Assembly: GCF_024435355.1 (NCBI RefSeq)
Contig: NZ_JAMJWG010000006.1
Coordinates: forward strand, 186,001 to 250,000
Direction of reading: 5' to 3'
Length of the DNA stretch: 64,000 nt
Source of the DNA: Streptomyces odontomachi
Lineage (GTDB): Bacteria > Actinomycetota > Actinomycetes > Streptomycetales > Streptomycetaceae
This document shows positions 8,194 to 16,342 of the stretch, piece by piece; position 1 is the first letter of the stretch; every line of letters begins with the position of its first letter. The translations under genes were made by a program, and so were the position numbers. The notes under the pieces were generated by a model. That model made no database searches and had not been told where the DNA came from. It saw nothing but the letters and a program-made list of their open reading frames with translations.

Positions 8194-8781
8194 TCAGCTG
8201 GACGGGTCCGGGGTGGTCTGGAGGGGGGCCAGCGGGGTGCCGACGTTGAGCAGTTCGTCGAGCATCTGCTTCGCGGCGGAGTCGGTTATCTCGTCGCGTC
8301 GGAAGGTGCGCGACTCGTCGAGGCGCTGCGCGATGAAGGGGACGGCGACGGCGTCGACGACCGGGACCATGCGCAGCGCGGTGACGACCTGCTTGAGCTG
8401 CTGGACGGCGCGCGAACCGGCCGAGACACCGCCGTAGGACACGAACCCGACGGCCTTGTAGCGCCATTCGCGGTTGAGGTAGTCGAGGGCGTTCTTCAGC
8501 GCCGCGGGGTAGCCGTGGTTGTACTCGGGGGTGACGAGGACGAACGCGTTCGCGCGGGCCACCCGCGCGCTCCAGGCCCTGGTGTGCTCGTGGACGTAAT
8601 TGCCGGTCATGGGGTGGTTGGGCTCGTCGAACAGCGGCAGGTCCAGCTCGGCGAGGTCGGCGACGTCCACCTCGAAACCGCCGTGCGCACGGGCCTGTTC
8701 GGTGAACCACTCGGTGACGGCCTGCCCGGCGCGGCCGGGGCGGGTGCTGCCGAGGATGATCAGCAGGACGGGCTTGGACAT
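8194..8781 (-). CDS. NADPH-dependent FMN reductase
   Basis: 195 residues of flavodoxin-like fold. The N-terminal GSTRPGR loop binds FMN phosphate, and VTPEYNHGYPAALKNALD is the family signature. It reduces FMN with NAD(P)H, usually to feed a two-component monooxygenase. Its position between maleylacetate reductase and hydroxyquinol dioxygenase suggests that it supplies reduced flavin to a resorcinol- or hydroquinone-type hydroxylase. No such oxygenase component lies next to it here, so the partner must be elsewhere or lost. Confidence 0.9.
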   Translation of the reverse strand: MSKPVLLIILGSTRPGRAGQAVTEWFTEQARAHGGFEVDVADLAELDLPLFDEPNHPMTGNYVHEHTRAWSARVARANAFVLVTPEYNHGYPAALKNALDYLNREWRYKAVGFVSYGGVSAGSRAVQQLKQVVTALRMVPVVDAVAVPFIAQRLDESRTFRRDEITDSAAKQMLDELLNVGTPLAPLQTTPDPSS

Positions 8782-8934
8782 GCTGGTGATGCTCCGATCT
8801 GTGAGGGGTGCCGGCGTCAGGCACTGAGGGGAGTCTCGTCCCTGGACGCACGGCAGGGGAACTGCTCGTCACACGGCCGGCACAAGGCACCGGCGTCGGG
8901 GGGCGCCCTCCGGCGGGGCGCGGCGTCGGCGCGC

Positions 8935-9852
8935 TCAGCCACCAGGGGCGCGGCGCTGGACGGTGACGGGGAAGTCGACGTGCCGGAACGGGTTGGGCAG
9001 CCCGTGCTCGGCGGCCATGGCCGGGTCGTCGACCTGCGTGAACGTGCGGATCAGGCTCTCCTTGACGCCGAAGACGGCGTCGGAGTCCAGGTACGGCGAC
9101 TCGTCGACGAACAGGTGGGTGGTCAGCGTGCGGATGCCGGGTGCGGACACCTCGATGTGGAGGTGTGCGGCGCGGTTGGGGTGGCGTCCGGTGGCCTTGA
9201 GCAGATCGCCGACCGGCCCGTCGGTGGGGATGGGGTAGTAGCGCGGCACGATGGTGCGGAACCGGAACCGGCCGTCGGCGTCGGCGGTGAACAGCCCGCG
9301 CAGATTGCGGTCCGGTACCTCGCCGGGCCGCTGCACGTCGTAGTAGCCGTCGGCGTCGGCCTGCCACACGTCGACGGCGGCGCCCGCGACCGGTATGCCG
9401 TCCGCGTCGGTGATCCGGCCCGTGACCAGGCAGGGTTCGCCGCCCCCGTGCACCTCGTCGATGCTGTCCCCGAGCGCGCGCGGCGGCGAGTCGACCATGT
9501 GGAAGGGCCCTTCCACGGTGGACTCGGTGAACTGGCCGTCGGCCGGGTTGTTGAGCGTCTCGACCAGCATGGACACGCCCAGCACATCGGAGAGCAGGAT
9601 GAACTCCTGCCGGGTGGCGTCGCACTTCTGGCCGGTCCGGGTGAGGAAGCGGATGCCCTGGGCCCACTCCTCGACGGTGAGTCCGGTGTCCTTGACGAAG
9701 GCGTGGGCGTGCCGCACCAGGGCGGTGAGGATCTCCTTGAGGCGGTCGTCAGCGGTGCCGACGAAACTGGCGGCGACGATCTCTGCGGAGCGCTCCGCCT
9801 CGAACAGGCCGGAGGTCGGGCTGGGTGTCACGTCAGCGGTGTGGTCGGTCAT
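8935..9852 (-). CDS. Hydroxyquinol 1,2-dioxygenase (intradiol ring cleavage)
   Basis: 305 residues from ATG 9852 behind GAAAGGA. It cleaves hydroxyquinol (1,2,4-trihydroxybenzene) to maleylacetate using non-heme Fe(III). The intradiol fold is clear: an N-terminal helical dimerisation region, VDVWQADADGYYDVQ with the first Tyr ligand, PRYYPIPTDGPVG with the second, and AAHLHIEV with the His-x-His ligands. The neighbouring maleylacetate reductase, which uses its product, favours hydroxyquinol over catechol. The IclR gene at 10020-10793, transcribed in the same direction just upstream, is the likely regulator. Confidence 0.9.
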   Translation of the reverse strand: MTDHTADVTPSPTSGLFEAERSAEIVAASFVGTADDRLKEILTALVRHAHAFVKDTGLTVEEWAQGIRFLTRTGQKCDATRQEFILLSDVLGVSMLVETLNNPADGQFTESTVEGPFHMVDSPPRALGDSIDEVHGGGEPCLVTGRITDADGIPVAGAAVDVWQADADGYYDVQRPGEVPDRNLRGLFTADADGRFRFRTIVPRYYPIPTDGPVGDLLKATGRHPNRAAHLHIEVSAPGIRTLTTHLFVDESPYLDSDAVFGVKESLIRTFTQVDDPAMAAEHGLPNPFRHVDFPVTVQRRAPGG

Positions 9853-10019
9853 GTCCTTTCGTCTTCCCGGTCGGCCCCGTCGCGCAAGCACCCCGCGGCC
9901 GGCTGGACGGTGAAGGTTTACGGCAGGACCGCCGTCGCCCGCGGCGGGGCGCGGGCGACGGCGTCGCTTCGGCCGGTGCCAGCGTACGGCGGATGCCGTG
10001 GGACCGTCCCGGCCCTGCG

Positions 10020-10793
10020 CTACGGCGAGGCCAGGTCGGCTTCCATGGCGCGCGCAGCCGCGTTGAGGGTGGCGACCACGGCCTGGAGGTGGGCGGAGTC
10101 GTAGCGCACGCTGGGCATCGACACCGACACGCCCGCCAGCGCCGCGGCGTCCACGCCGCGCACCGGGACGCCCACGGCGACCAGACCGCGTTCGGAACGC
10201 TCCTGGTTGACGGCGAAGCCGCCGCGCCGCACCCGGGCCAGCTCGGACCGCAGGGCGGCGAGGTCGGGGCGCTCGCCCGGCCGGTCGCGGTAGCGCTCGA
10301 CGGCGTACACCTCGTCGAGCTCCGCGTCCGTCAGGTCGGCGAGCAGCAGCAGTCCTGCGGTGGTGCGGTGCGCCGGGAAGACCATGCCCTCCCGGGAGCT
10401 GACCCGCAGCGCCTGCGCGCACTCGACGCTGGCGATGAACCGGGCCGTGTCGCCCGTGCGGATGGTGAGGTTCGCGGTCTCCTCCAGCACGTCCACCAGC
10501 CGGCGCAGATGGGGCAGCGCGACGGCGCGCAGCCGGGAGACCTGGGACTGGGAGTGCGCGGCCAGTTCGAGCACGGGTCCCGCGCGGTAGACGCGGCTCT
10601 CGTCCTGCACGGCGAAGTCCCGGTAGACGAGCATCGCCAGCAGCCGGTGCGCGGTCGAGCGGGCGACGCCCAGCCGCTCCGCGACCTGCGACACGGTCAG
10701 CCCGCCCTCCAGCTGGAGCATCGTCGCGGCCCGCAGGGCGTGGTCGACGCTGGCGATGGCGTAGGGCGGCGGGTTCTTCAGGGGCTTGTCCAT
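10020..10793 (-). CDS. IclR family transcriptional regulator
   Basis: 257 residues. The N-terminal winged HTH (about 15-75) contains LTVSQVAERLGVARSTAHRLLAML, and the C-terminal effector domain contains VSSREGMVFPAHRTTAGLLLLADL. It stands between the hydroxyquinol genes (same strand, 167 bases downstream) and the divergent gentisate operon, so it could control either or both. A 15-bp palindrome in the 149-bp gap to the gentisate operon is a candidate operator. In actinobacteria, IclR proteins next to gentisate genes generally respond to gentisate or 3-hydroxybenzoate. Confidence 0.9.
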   Translation of the reverse strand: MDKPLKNPPPYAIASVDHALRAATMLQLEGGLTVSQVAERLGVARSTAHRLLAMLVYRDFAVQDESRVYRAGPVLELAAHSQSQVSRLRAVALPHLRRLVDVLEETANLTIRTGDTARFIASVECAQALRVSSREGMVFPAHRTTAGLLLLADLTDAELDEVYAVERYRDRPGERPDLAALRSELARVRRGGFAVNQERSERGLVAVGVPVRGVDAAALAGVSVSMPSVRYDSAHLQAVVATLNAAARAMEADLASP

Positions 10794-10886
10794 GGCGGCT
10801 TTCGACGGGGACGGGGGCGCCCGGGCACGGTCGCCACGGCCGGCGGTTCGGATGATCCTGCTCTCTGGTGCTGCTTCTGCTGGCTG

Positions 10887-10903
10887 GTTCTGCTGTCCAG
10901 AAT
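10887..10903. promoter_or_regulatory. Candidate operator of the gentisate operon
   Basis: TTCTG (10888-10892) and CAGAA (10898-10902) form a perfect inverted repeat around CTGTC; one base further out on each side extends it imperfectly. It lies 40 bases before the gentisate dioxygenase start, directly upstream of an AT-rich TATATG at 10905-10910 that could be a -10 element. This is a position where a repressor would block transcription. Confidence 0.5.
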
Positions 10904-10942
10904 CTATATGTCTTCCTGGTGAACGGAGCGCAGGCTGGCGCC

Positions 10943-12112
10943 ATGACTCAGATCTCTCCTACCGACGTGGTCGCGGATTCACCGGTCCACCTCGACGCGG
11001 TCTCGGCGCCGGGTCAGCCCGAGGTCACCCCGGCGCTCGAAGATCTGTACCGGGGATTCGAGAAGGAGCTGCTCGTCCCGCTGTGGACCGAGATCGGCGA
11101 CCTGATGCCCGCCCACCCGCGCTCCCGTGCCGTCCCCCACTTGTGGCACTGGGACCAGCTGCGACAGCTCGCCGACCGGGCCGGACACCTGGTCCCGGTG
11201 GGGCGCGGCGGCGAGCGCCGCGCCATCGCGCTGGCCAACCCGTCGCTCGGCGGCCGGCCCTTCGCGACGCCGACGCTGTGGGCCGCCATCCAGTACCTGA
11301 TGCCCGGCGAGGACGCCCCCGAGCACCGGCACACCCAGCACGCCTTCCGTTTCGTCGTGGAGGGCGAGGGTGTGTGGACGGTCGTCGGCGGTGACCCGGT
11401 GGCGATGCGGCGCGGTGACTTCCTGCCGCAGGCCGGCTGGAACTGGCACGCCCACCACAACGCCACCGCGGAGCCGATGGCGTGGATCGACGGGCTCGAC
11501 ATCCCGTTCCAGTACGTCACCGAGGCCCAGTTCTTCGAGTTCGGCCGTGACGAGGTCAGCGACGCCGAGCGGACCACCCCCGACCGCTCGCGCGCCGAGC
11601 GGCTGTGGGGCCACCCCGGCCTGCGACCCGTCTCGGCGGGTACCACGACGGCCCCCGGCTCGCCCCTGCTGGCCTACCGCTGGGAGCACACCGACCGTGC
11701 GCTGGCCGACCAGCTCGCCATCGAGGCCGAGGGCCACGGCGGCACCGTCGAGCCCGGCCACGCCGCCGTCCGCTTCACCGACCCGGCCACCGGCGCCGAT
11801 GTGCTGCCCACGATCCGCGCCGAGATGCACCGCCTGGCGCGGGGTGCCGAGACGGCGCCGGTGCGGGAGACCGGCTCGTCGGTCTACCAGGTCTTCGACG
11901 GCTCCGGCACGGTCACCGTCGGCGAGCGTACCTGGTCGGTCACGCGGGGTGACCTGTTCGTGGTGCCGTCCTGGGAGCCGCTCTCGGTGCGCTCCGAGGC
12001 CGGGGCGAGCGACTCCGACTCCGGCGCCCTGGACCTGTTCCGGTTCAGCGACTCCCCCGTCTTCGAGGCCCTCTCGCTGGGCCGCACCCATGTGGAAGGA
12101 ACCACCCGATGA
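10943..12112 (+). CDS. Gentisate 1,2-dioxygenase
   Basis: 389 residues from ATG 10943. It opens gentisate (2,5-dihydroxybenzoate) to maleylpyruvate with Fe(II). It is a bicupin: the N-terminal cupin has PEHRHTQHAFRFVVEGEG (H128, H130) and WNWHAHHN (H169, H171) as likely iron ligands. The C-terminal cupin (about 275-370: VYQVFDGSGTVTVGE) lacks the His set, as is normal. The sequence TLWAAIQYLMPGEDAPEHRH is typical of the family. It is the first gene of a four-gene operon; the next gene overlaps it by 4 bases. Confidence 0.95.
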   Translation: MTQISPTDVVADSPVHLDAVSAPGQPEVTPALEDLYRGFEKELLVPLWTEIGDLMPAHPRSRAVPHLWHWDQLRQLADRAGHLVPVGRGGERRAIALANPSLGGRPFATPTLWAAIQYLMPGEDAPEHRHTQHAFRFVVEGEGVWTVVGGDPVAMRRGDFLPQAGWNWHAHHNATAEPMAWIDGLDIPFQYVTEAQFFEFGRDEVSDAERTTPDRSRAERLWGHPGLRPVSAGTTTAPGSPLLAYRWEHTDRALADQLAIEAEGHGGTVEPGHAAVRFTDPATGADVLPTIRAEMHRLARGAETAPVRETGSSVYQVFDGSGTVTVGERTWSVTRGDLFVVPSWEPLSVRSEAGASDSDSGALDLFRFSDSPVFEALSLGRTHVEGTTR

Positions 12113-12966
12113 AGCTCGCGACGCTGCGCCTCGCAGGCCCCGACGGCGCCGACGGCGCCACCCGTGCCGTCCGGCTGGACGGCGACGTCCTGGTCGACCT
12201 CGGTGTCCCGGACGTGGGCACGCTGCTCGCGCAGGACGGCTGGGCGGAGCGGGCCGCGTCGGCCACCGGGACGGCGTACCCCGTCGCCGGCGCCGCGTTC
12301 GCGCCCGTGGTCCCCACCCCCTCGAAGGTGGTGTGCGTCGGCCTCAACTACCGCAACCACATCCAGGAGATGGGCCGCGACCTGCCCGAGCACCCCACGC
12401 TCTTCGCCAAGTTCGCGGACTGCCTGATCGGCGCCGGCGACCCGATCGTCAAGCCGGCGGAGACCGAGAAGTTCGACTGGGAGGTCGAGCTGGCGGTGGT
12501 CGTCGGCAAGGCGGCGCGCCGGGTGCGGGGGGCCGAGGCGGAGGCGGCGATCGCCGGGTTCACCGTCCTGAACGACATCACCTGCCGGGACTGGCAGTTC
12601 CGCACCCGTGAGTGGCTCCAGGGCAAGATGTGGGACTCCAGCACGCCCGTCGGCCCCTACCTGGTCACCCCGGACGAGCTGCCGGGCGGTGTCCGTCCGT
12701 CGCTCGACGTGATACTGCTGGTCGACGGCGAGGTCATGCAGTCCGACTCCACCGGGGACCTGCTCTTCGACCCGGTGGCCCTCGTGGAGTACGTCTCCAC
12801 CGTGATCCGGCTCAACCCGGGCGACCTCATCGCCACCGGCACGCCCGGCGGGGTCGGCCAGGCACGCACCCCGCAGCGCTTCCTCGTCGGCGGAGAGACC
12901 GTCGTCACCGAGATCGAGGGCATCGGCCGGCTGGAGAACCGCGTGGTCAAGGAGGCGTCCGCCTGA
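12109..12966 (+). CDS. Fumarylacetoacetate hydrolase family protein (fumarylpyruvate hydrolase)
   Basis: 285 residues. It probably cleaves fumarylpyruvate to fumarate and pyruvate, the last gentisate-pathway step. The FAH core begins at VVCVGLNYRNHIQEM, and metal-binding acids lie in the KFDWEVELAVVVG stretch. LNDITCRDWQF and the terminal GTPGGVG motif are typical of the bacterial hydrolase branch. It is joined by ATGA overlaps to the dioxygenase before it and the isomerase after it, so translation is probably coupled. The isomerase next door argues for fumarylpyruvate rather than maleylpyruvate as substrate. Confidence 0.92.
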   Translation: MKLATLRLAGPDGADGATRAVRLDGDVLVDLGVPDVGTLLAQDGWAERAASATGTAYPVAGAAFAPVVPTPSKVVCVGLNYRNHIQEMGRDLPEHPTLFAKFADCLIGAGDPIVKPAETEKFDWEVELAVVVGKAARRVRGAEAEAAIAGFTVLNDITCRDWQFRTREWLQGKMWDSSTPVGPYLVTPDELPGGVRPSLDVILLVDGEVMQSDSTGDLLFDPVALVEYVSTVIRLNPGDLIATGTPGGVGQARTPQRFLVGGETVVTEIEGIGRLENRVVKEASA

Positions 12967-13658
12967 TGCCACGGAGCTTCGACGACGCCCGCCACTGGGC
13001 CGACCTGGGCACCGCGCTGTTCGTGAAGGCGGCCGGCCTGGACGAGGCGGGGCTCGGTGCGCCCAGCGCGCTGCCCGAGTGGAACCGCAAGCAGCTGGTG
13101 GCCCACGTGGCGGCCAACGCCGATGCGCTGGGCAACCTCGTCCACTGGGCAGCGACGGGCGAGCCGACCCCGATGTACTCCTCGCCCGAGGAGCGGTCCG
13201 CCGGGATCGAGACGGGAGCCCGGCTGCCCGCGGCCGAGCTCACCGCCTGGCTGCGCCGCTCCGCCGACCGGCTCGCCGCCGGCATGGACGCGCTCGACGC
13301 CGCGCAGTGGCAGACGCCGGTGCTGACCGCGCAGGGCCGCACCGTGCCGGCGACCGAACTGCCGTGGATGCGCTCGCGCGAGGTCTGCGTGCACGCGATC
13401 GACCTGGGCACCGGCCTGTCCTTCGCCGACCTGCCGGACGACTTCCTCACCGCGCTCTGCGACGACGTGGTGGGCAAGCGCGGCAAGGCGCCCGGCCCCG
13501 CGTTGCTCCTCACGGCGCCGGACGCCCGCTGGGAACTGCCCGGCGAGGGCGAGCCCGTCGACGTCACCGGCAGCCTCCCCGACATCACGGCCTACCTCAC
13601 CGGGCGGGTCGGTGACGTGGGCGGCGCACCCGCACCGGCCCTCGGCCCCTGGCTGTGA
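12966..13658 (+). CDS. Mycothiol-dependent maleylpyruvate isomerase
   Basis: 230 residues; the ATG shares one base with the upstream stop. It converts maleylpyruvate to fumarylpyruvate using mycothiol, the actinomycete thiol. The DinB-like four-helix domain carries H47, E139 and H143. Their spacing (92 and 4 residues) matches the zinc ligands H52, E144 and H148 described for the Corynebacterium glutamicum enzyme. A C-terminal sterol-carrier-like lobe follows. With the two upstream genes it completes the conversion of gentisate to fumarate and pyruvate. Confidence 0.92.
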   Translation: MPRSFDDARHWADLGTALFVKAAGLDEAGLGAPSALPEWNRKQLVAHVAANADALGNLVHWAATGEPTPMYSSPEERSAGIETGARLPAAELTAWLRRSADRLAAGMDALDAAQWQTPVLTAQGRTVPATELPWMRSREVCVHAIDLGTGLSFADLPDDFLTALCDDVVGKRGKAPGPALLLTAPDARWELPGEGEPVDVTGSLPDITAYLTGRVGDVGGAPAPALGPWL

Positions 13659-13695
13659 GCGGGCCACCACCCCACCGGGACTCAAGGAAGCGACC

Positions 13696-14994
13696 ATGAC
13701 CGCAGCGACATCCCCCACCAGCGACCGGCCCGACGTCCTCGTCGTCGGCGGCGGCATCGGCGGCCTCAGCACCGCGTTCGCCCTGACCCGTGCGGGCCTT
13801 TCCGTGCGCGTGCTCGAAAGGGCCAAGGAGTTCGGCGAGGTCGGCGCGGGCATCCAGCTCGCCCCCAACTGCACCCGGATCCTGGACGACTACGGTCTGC
13901 TCGACGAGGCCAAGGGCCTCGGGGTGCTCCCGGAGAACATCGTGATGCGGGACGCGCTCGACGCCCGCGAACTCACCCGGCTCGACCTGGCCGACCTGGA
14001 ACGCCGCTACGGCTACCCGTACATGGTCATCCACCGCAGCGACCTGCACGCCCTCTTCCTGCGCGCCTGCCGCCGGGCCGGCGTCGACCTGCTGACCGAC
14101 CAGAAGGTCGTCGGCTACGAGAACACCGGCGCCGGCGCCCGGGTCACCCTGGCGGACGGCCGCACCCAGGAGGCCCCGCTCGTCGTCGCCGCCGACGGGC
14201 TGCACTCCACGGCGCGGGCCACGCTGGTCGGCGACGACGTGGTCAGCTCCCGCTATGTCGCCTACCGGGCGGCCGTTCCCATCGAGGAGGTGCGGGACAA
14301 CGGCATCGCGGAGAAGGACGTCGTCGTGTACATCGGCCCGCGCTGCCACTTCGTGCAGTACCCGTTGCGCGGCGGCGAGATGCTCAACCAGGTCGCCGTG
14401 TTCGAGTCGCCGACGGCCGATTCGGGCATCGAGCGGTGGGGTGGCCCGGACGAGCTCGACGCGGCGTTCGCTGTCACCTGCGACCCGGTACGCAAGGGCA
14501 TCCCGCTGATGTGGCGGGACCGCTGGTGGCAGATGCTCGACCGCGACCCGATCGACACCTGGGTGCACGGCCGGGTCGCGCTGCTCGGCGACGCCGCCCA
14601 TCCGCCGCTCCAGTACATGGCGCAGGGCGCGATCATGGCGATCGAGGACGGCTGGGTGCTCGCCCAGCACCTGTCCCGGCAGCAGGTCGGCGCATCGCCC
14701 AACTGGTCGGCGGCGCTCGCCGCCTACCAGGCGGTGCGCGTCGAGCACTGCCACCGGGTGCAGACGACGGCGCGCGCCTGGGGCAGGTTGTGGCATCTCG
14801 ACGACCTGCCGCGCCGCCAGCGCAACACGATCATGCGCGCCCGCGACACCTACGACTACGGCTTCACCGACTGGGTGTACGGCCCGACCGCGCTCACCCC
14901 CGACGAGGAACCCGCGATGTTCACACCGGTCCCGCTGTCCTCGGCGGCGCTGGAGGACGACGGGGCGGGACTCGCCGGGGAAGGGGCCCGGTAG
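13696..14994 (+). CDS. 3-Hydroxybenzoate 6-hydroxylase (FAD monooxygenase)
   Basis: 432 residues from ATG 13696 behind AAGGAAG. It is a class A flavoprotein monooxygenase that turns 3-hydroxybenzoate into gentisate with NAD(P)H and O2. It has the Rossmann GGGIGG (18-23) and the GD motif LLGDAAHPPLQYMAQG with the following IEDGWVLA; Y in LQYMAQG is typical of 3-hydroxybenzoate 6-hydroxylases. As the last gene of the gentisate operon it makes the substrate for the first. A salicylate hydroxylase is the main alternative, but the operon supports the call. Confidence 0.9.
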   Translation: MTAATSPTSDRPDVLVVGGGIGGLSTAFALTRAGLSVRVLERAKEFGEVGAGIQLAPNCTRILDDYGLLDEAKGLGVLPENIVMRDALDARELTRLDLADLERRYGYPYMVIHRSDLHALFLRACRRAGVDLLTDQKVVGYENTGAGARVTLADGRTQEAPLVVAADGLHSTARATLVGDDVVSSRYVAYRAAVPIEEVRDNGIAEKDVVVYIGPRCHFVQYPLRGGEMLNQVAVFESPTADSGIERWGGPDELDAAFAVTCDPVRKGIPLMWRDRWWQMLDRDPIDTWVHGRVALLGDAAHPPLQYMAQGAIMAIEDGWVLAQHLSRQQVGASPNWSAALAAYQAVRVEHCHRVQTTARAWGRLWHLDDLPRRQRNTIMRARDTYDYGFTDWVYGPTALTPDEEPAMFTPVPLSSAALEDDGAGLAGEGAR

Positions 14995-15403
14995 CCCGGC
15001 CGGCGGGGGCCGCCCGACGGCCGTCAGACGGCGTGCCGGATGCCGTCGCGCAGCCGGCCACCGCTGCACCGGGTCGGCGTCGAGCCCGGCGTGCCAGAGC
15101 GTGCGGACGTCACGAACGTCGCGTTCCGGCAGGGCCGCGGGAGACCGGGAGCAGCGCGGCCCGAGCGCCCGGCCGTACCGCTGGCGAGGCGCTGAGGGAG
15201 AGCCCGACGGAGTCGCTCGACGCCGGCCGGTCCCGCGCGGTGCAGCACTGCGGTGCGGAAGTCACCGACGGTGGACCGGACCGATGGGCCGCGGCGGCGC
15301 CCGGCAGCACGGACGACGAGGCGCTGCGCGGCCTTGTCCGAGGGCCGACACGGGCGCGGTACCGGGCCGGAGGCCAGCAGGAATGACGGGTGGCCGGGGT
15401 GGC
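14995..15403. other. Intergenic region between convergent genes, possible gene remnant
   Basis: 409 bases between the 3-hydroxybenzoate hydroxylase and the MmyB-like regulator, which converge. A GC hairpin (GGCGG/CCGCC at 15002-15014) may end the operon. On the minus strand one frame reads RTLWHAGLDADPVQRW and an adjacent frame reads RLRDGIRHAV before a stop near 15024. This could be a frameshifted scrap of an old gene, but the evidence is weak. No intact gene was found. Confidence 0.35.
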
Positions 15404-16255
15404 TCAGCCGATGACGTCCATGCGCTGGGTGCCGATGACCGACAGCAGCTGGAGCGCCTCCGCGGACGGCGAGCCCGGGGTCGCGGTGTAGATCACGACC
15501 TGCTGGTCGCGGTCGGTGACGTCGAGGACGTCGCAGTTGACGGTGACCGGGCCCACCAGCCGGTGCTGGAAGGTCTTGCACAGCGTGGACCAGGGGGTCA
15601 CCTCGCGGGACTCCCACAGACGGGTGAACTCCTCGCTGCCGGCGAGAAGATCGCCCACCAGCTCGGCGACCTCCGGATCGTCGGGATAGCGCGCGGCTGC
15701 GGCACGCAGGCGCCGTGTCGCGTTGCGGGCGAACGCGTCCCCGTCCGAGACGCCGTACAGCCGCTGGCCGTGCGAGTGCGGTCCGAGGAAGACCCGGCGC
15801 ACGAGGTTGCGGTCGCGCCGCGGCAGCGCGGAGAAGTCCTCCATCAGGGCCGCCGCCAGATCGTTCCACGCCAGCACCTCGAGGGTCGCGGACATCACGG
15901 TCGCCGCCGCCTGCGGCAACCGGTGCAGCAGGTCGAGGATGCTCTGGCGCACCTCACGCGAGGGGCCGGCCGGCGGCAGCGGCGGCGCACCGGCGAGGTG
16001 GTGGAGATGGTCGCGCTCGGCATCCGGCAGGCGCAGCGCCCGGGCCAGCCCGGCCAGCACCTCCCGAGACGGGCGCGGCGCGCGGGCCTGCTCGAGACGT
16101 GTGTAGTACTCGGTCGAGATGTACGCGAGCTGCGCCACCTCCTCGCGGCGCAGCCCCGGGGTTCGGCGGCGCGGGCCGGCGGGCAGCCCCACGTCGGCCG
16201 GGGTGATCCGCTCGCGCCTGCTCCGCAGGAACGCCGCCAGCTCTCGTCGGTCCAT
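15404..16255 (-). CDS. XRE-type regulator with MmyB-like ligand-binding domain
   Basis: 283 residues from ATG 16255. The N-terminal HTH_31/XRE domain (about 5-75) contains RTPGLRREEVAQLAYIS and TEYYTRLEQAR. From about 105 to 280 follows the MmyB-like domain, a PAS-related fold (VLAWNDLAAALMEDF, then FTRLWESREV). This family is common in Streptomyces and is repeatedly found divergent from SDR oxidoreductase genes, as here, binding a palindrome in the shared promoter. Binding of fatty-acid-like ligands has been reported from structures. The 87-bp gap to the SDR gene holds the matching palindrome. Confidence 0.92.
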   Translation of the reverse strand: MDRRELAAFLRSRRERITPADVGLPAGPRRRTPGLRREEVAQLAYISTEYYTRLEQARAPRPSREVLAGLARALRLPDAERDHLHHLAGAPPLPPAGPSREVRQSILDLLHRLPQAAATVMSATLEVLAWNDLAAALMEDFSALPRRDRNLVRRVFLGPHSHGQRLYGVSDGDAFARNATRRLRAAAARYPDDPEVAELVGDLLAGSEEFTRLWESREVTPWSTLCKTFQHRLVGPVTVNCDVLDVTDRDQQVVIYTATPGSPSAEALQLLSVIGTQRMDVIG

Positions 16256-16288
16256 GCCTCCAGTGTGGCCGCACGCCGGCCGGCCCAG

Positions 16289-16309
16289 CCAGGTACTGCC
16301 GGTGCCTGG
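16289..16309. promoter_or_regulatory. 21-bp operator palindrome shared by the MmyB-like regulator and SDR genes
   Basis: CCAGGTACTG (16289-16298), centre C, CGGTGCCTGG (16300-16309). The arms match at 8 of 10 positions when one is reverse-complemented. It sits in the middle of the 87-bp divergent promoter, where the known MmyB-like/SDR pairs carry their regulator site. Confidence 0.65.
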
Positions 16310-16342
16310 ATGGGTTCCGCGGGTCGTTCCAGGCTCGCTGCC

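Noticed and set aside
15024..15386. Minus-strand frames between convergent genes reading like a protein end
   Set aside because: Two adjacent frames each give a short plausible stretch, but without a domain or a start the case for a pseudogene is too weak to list as one.
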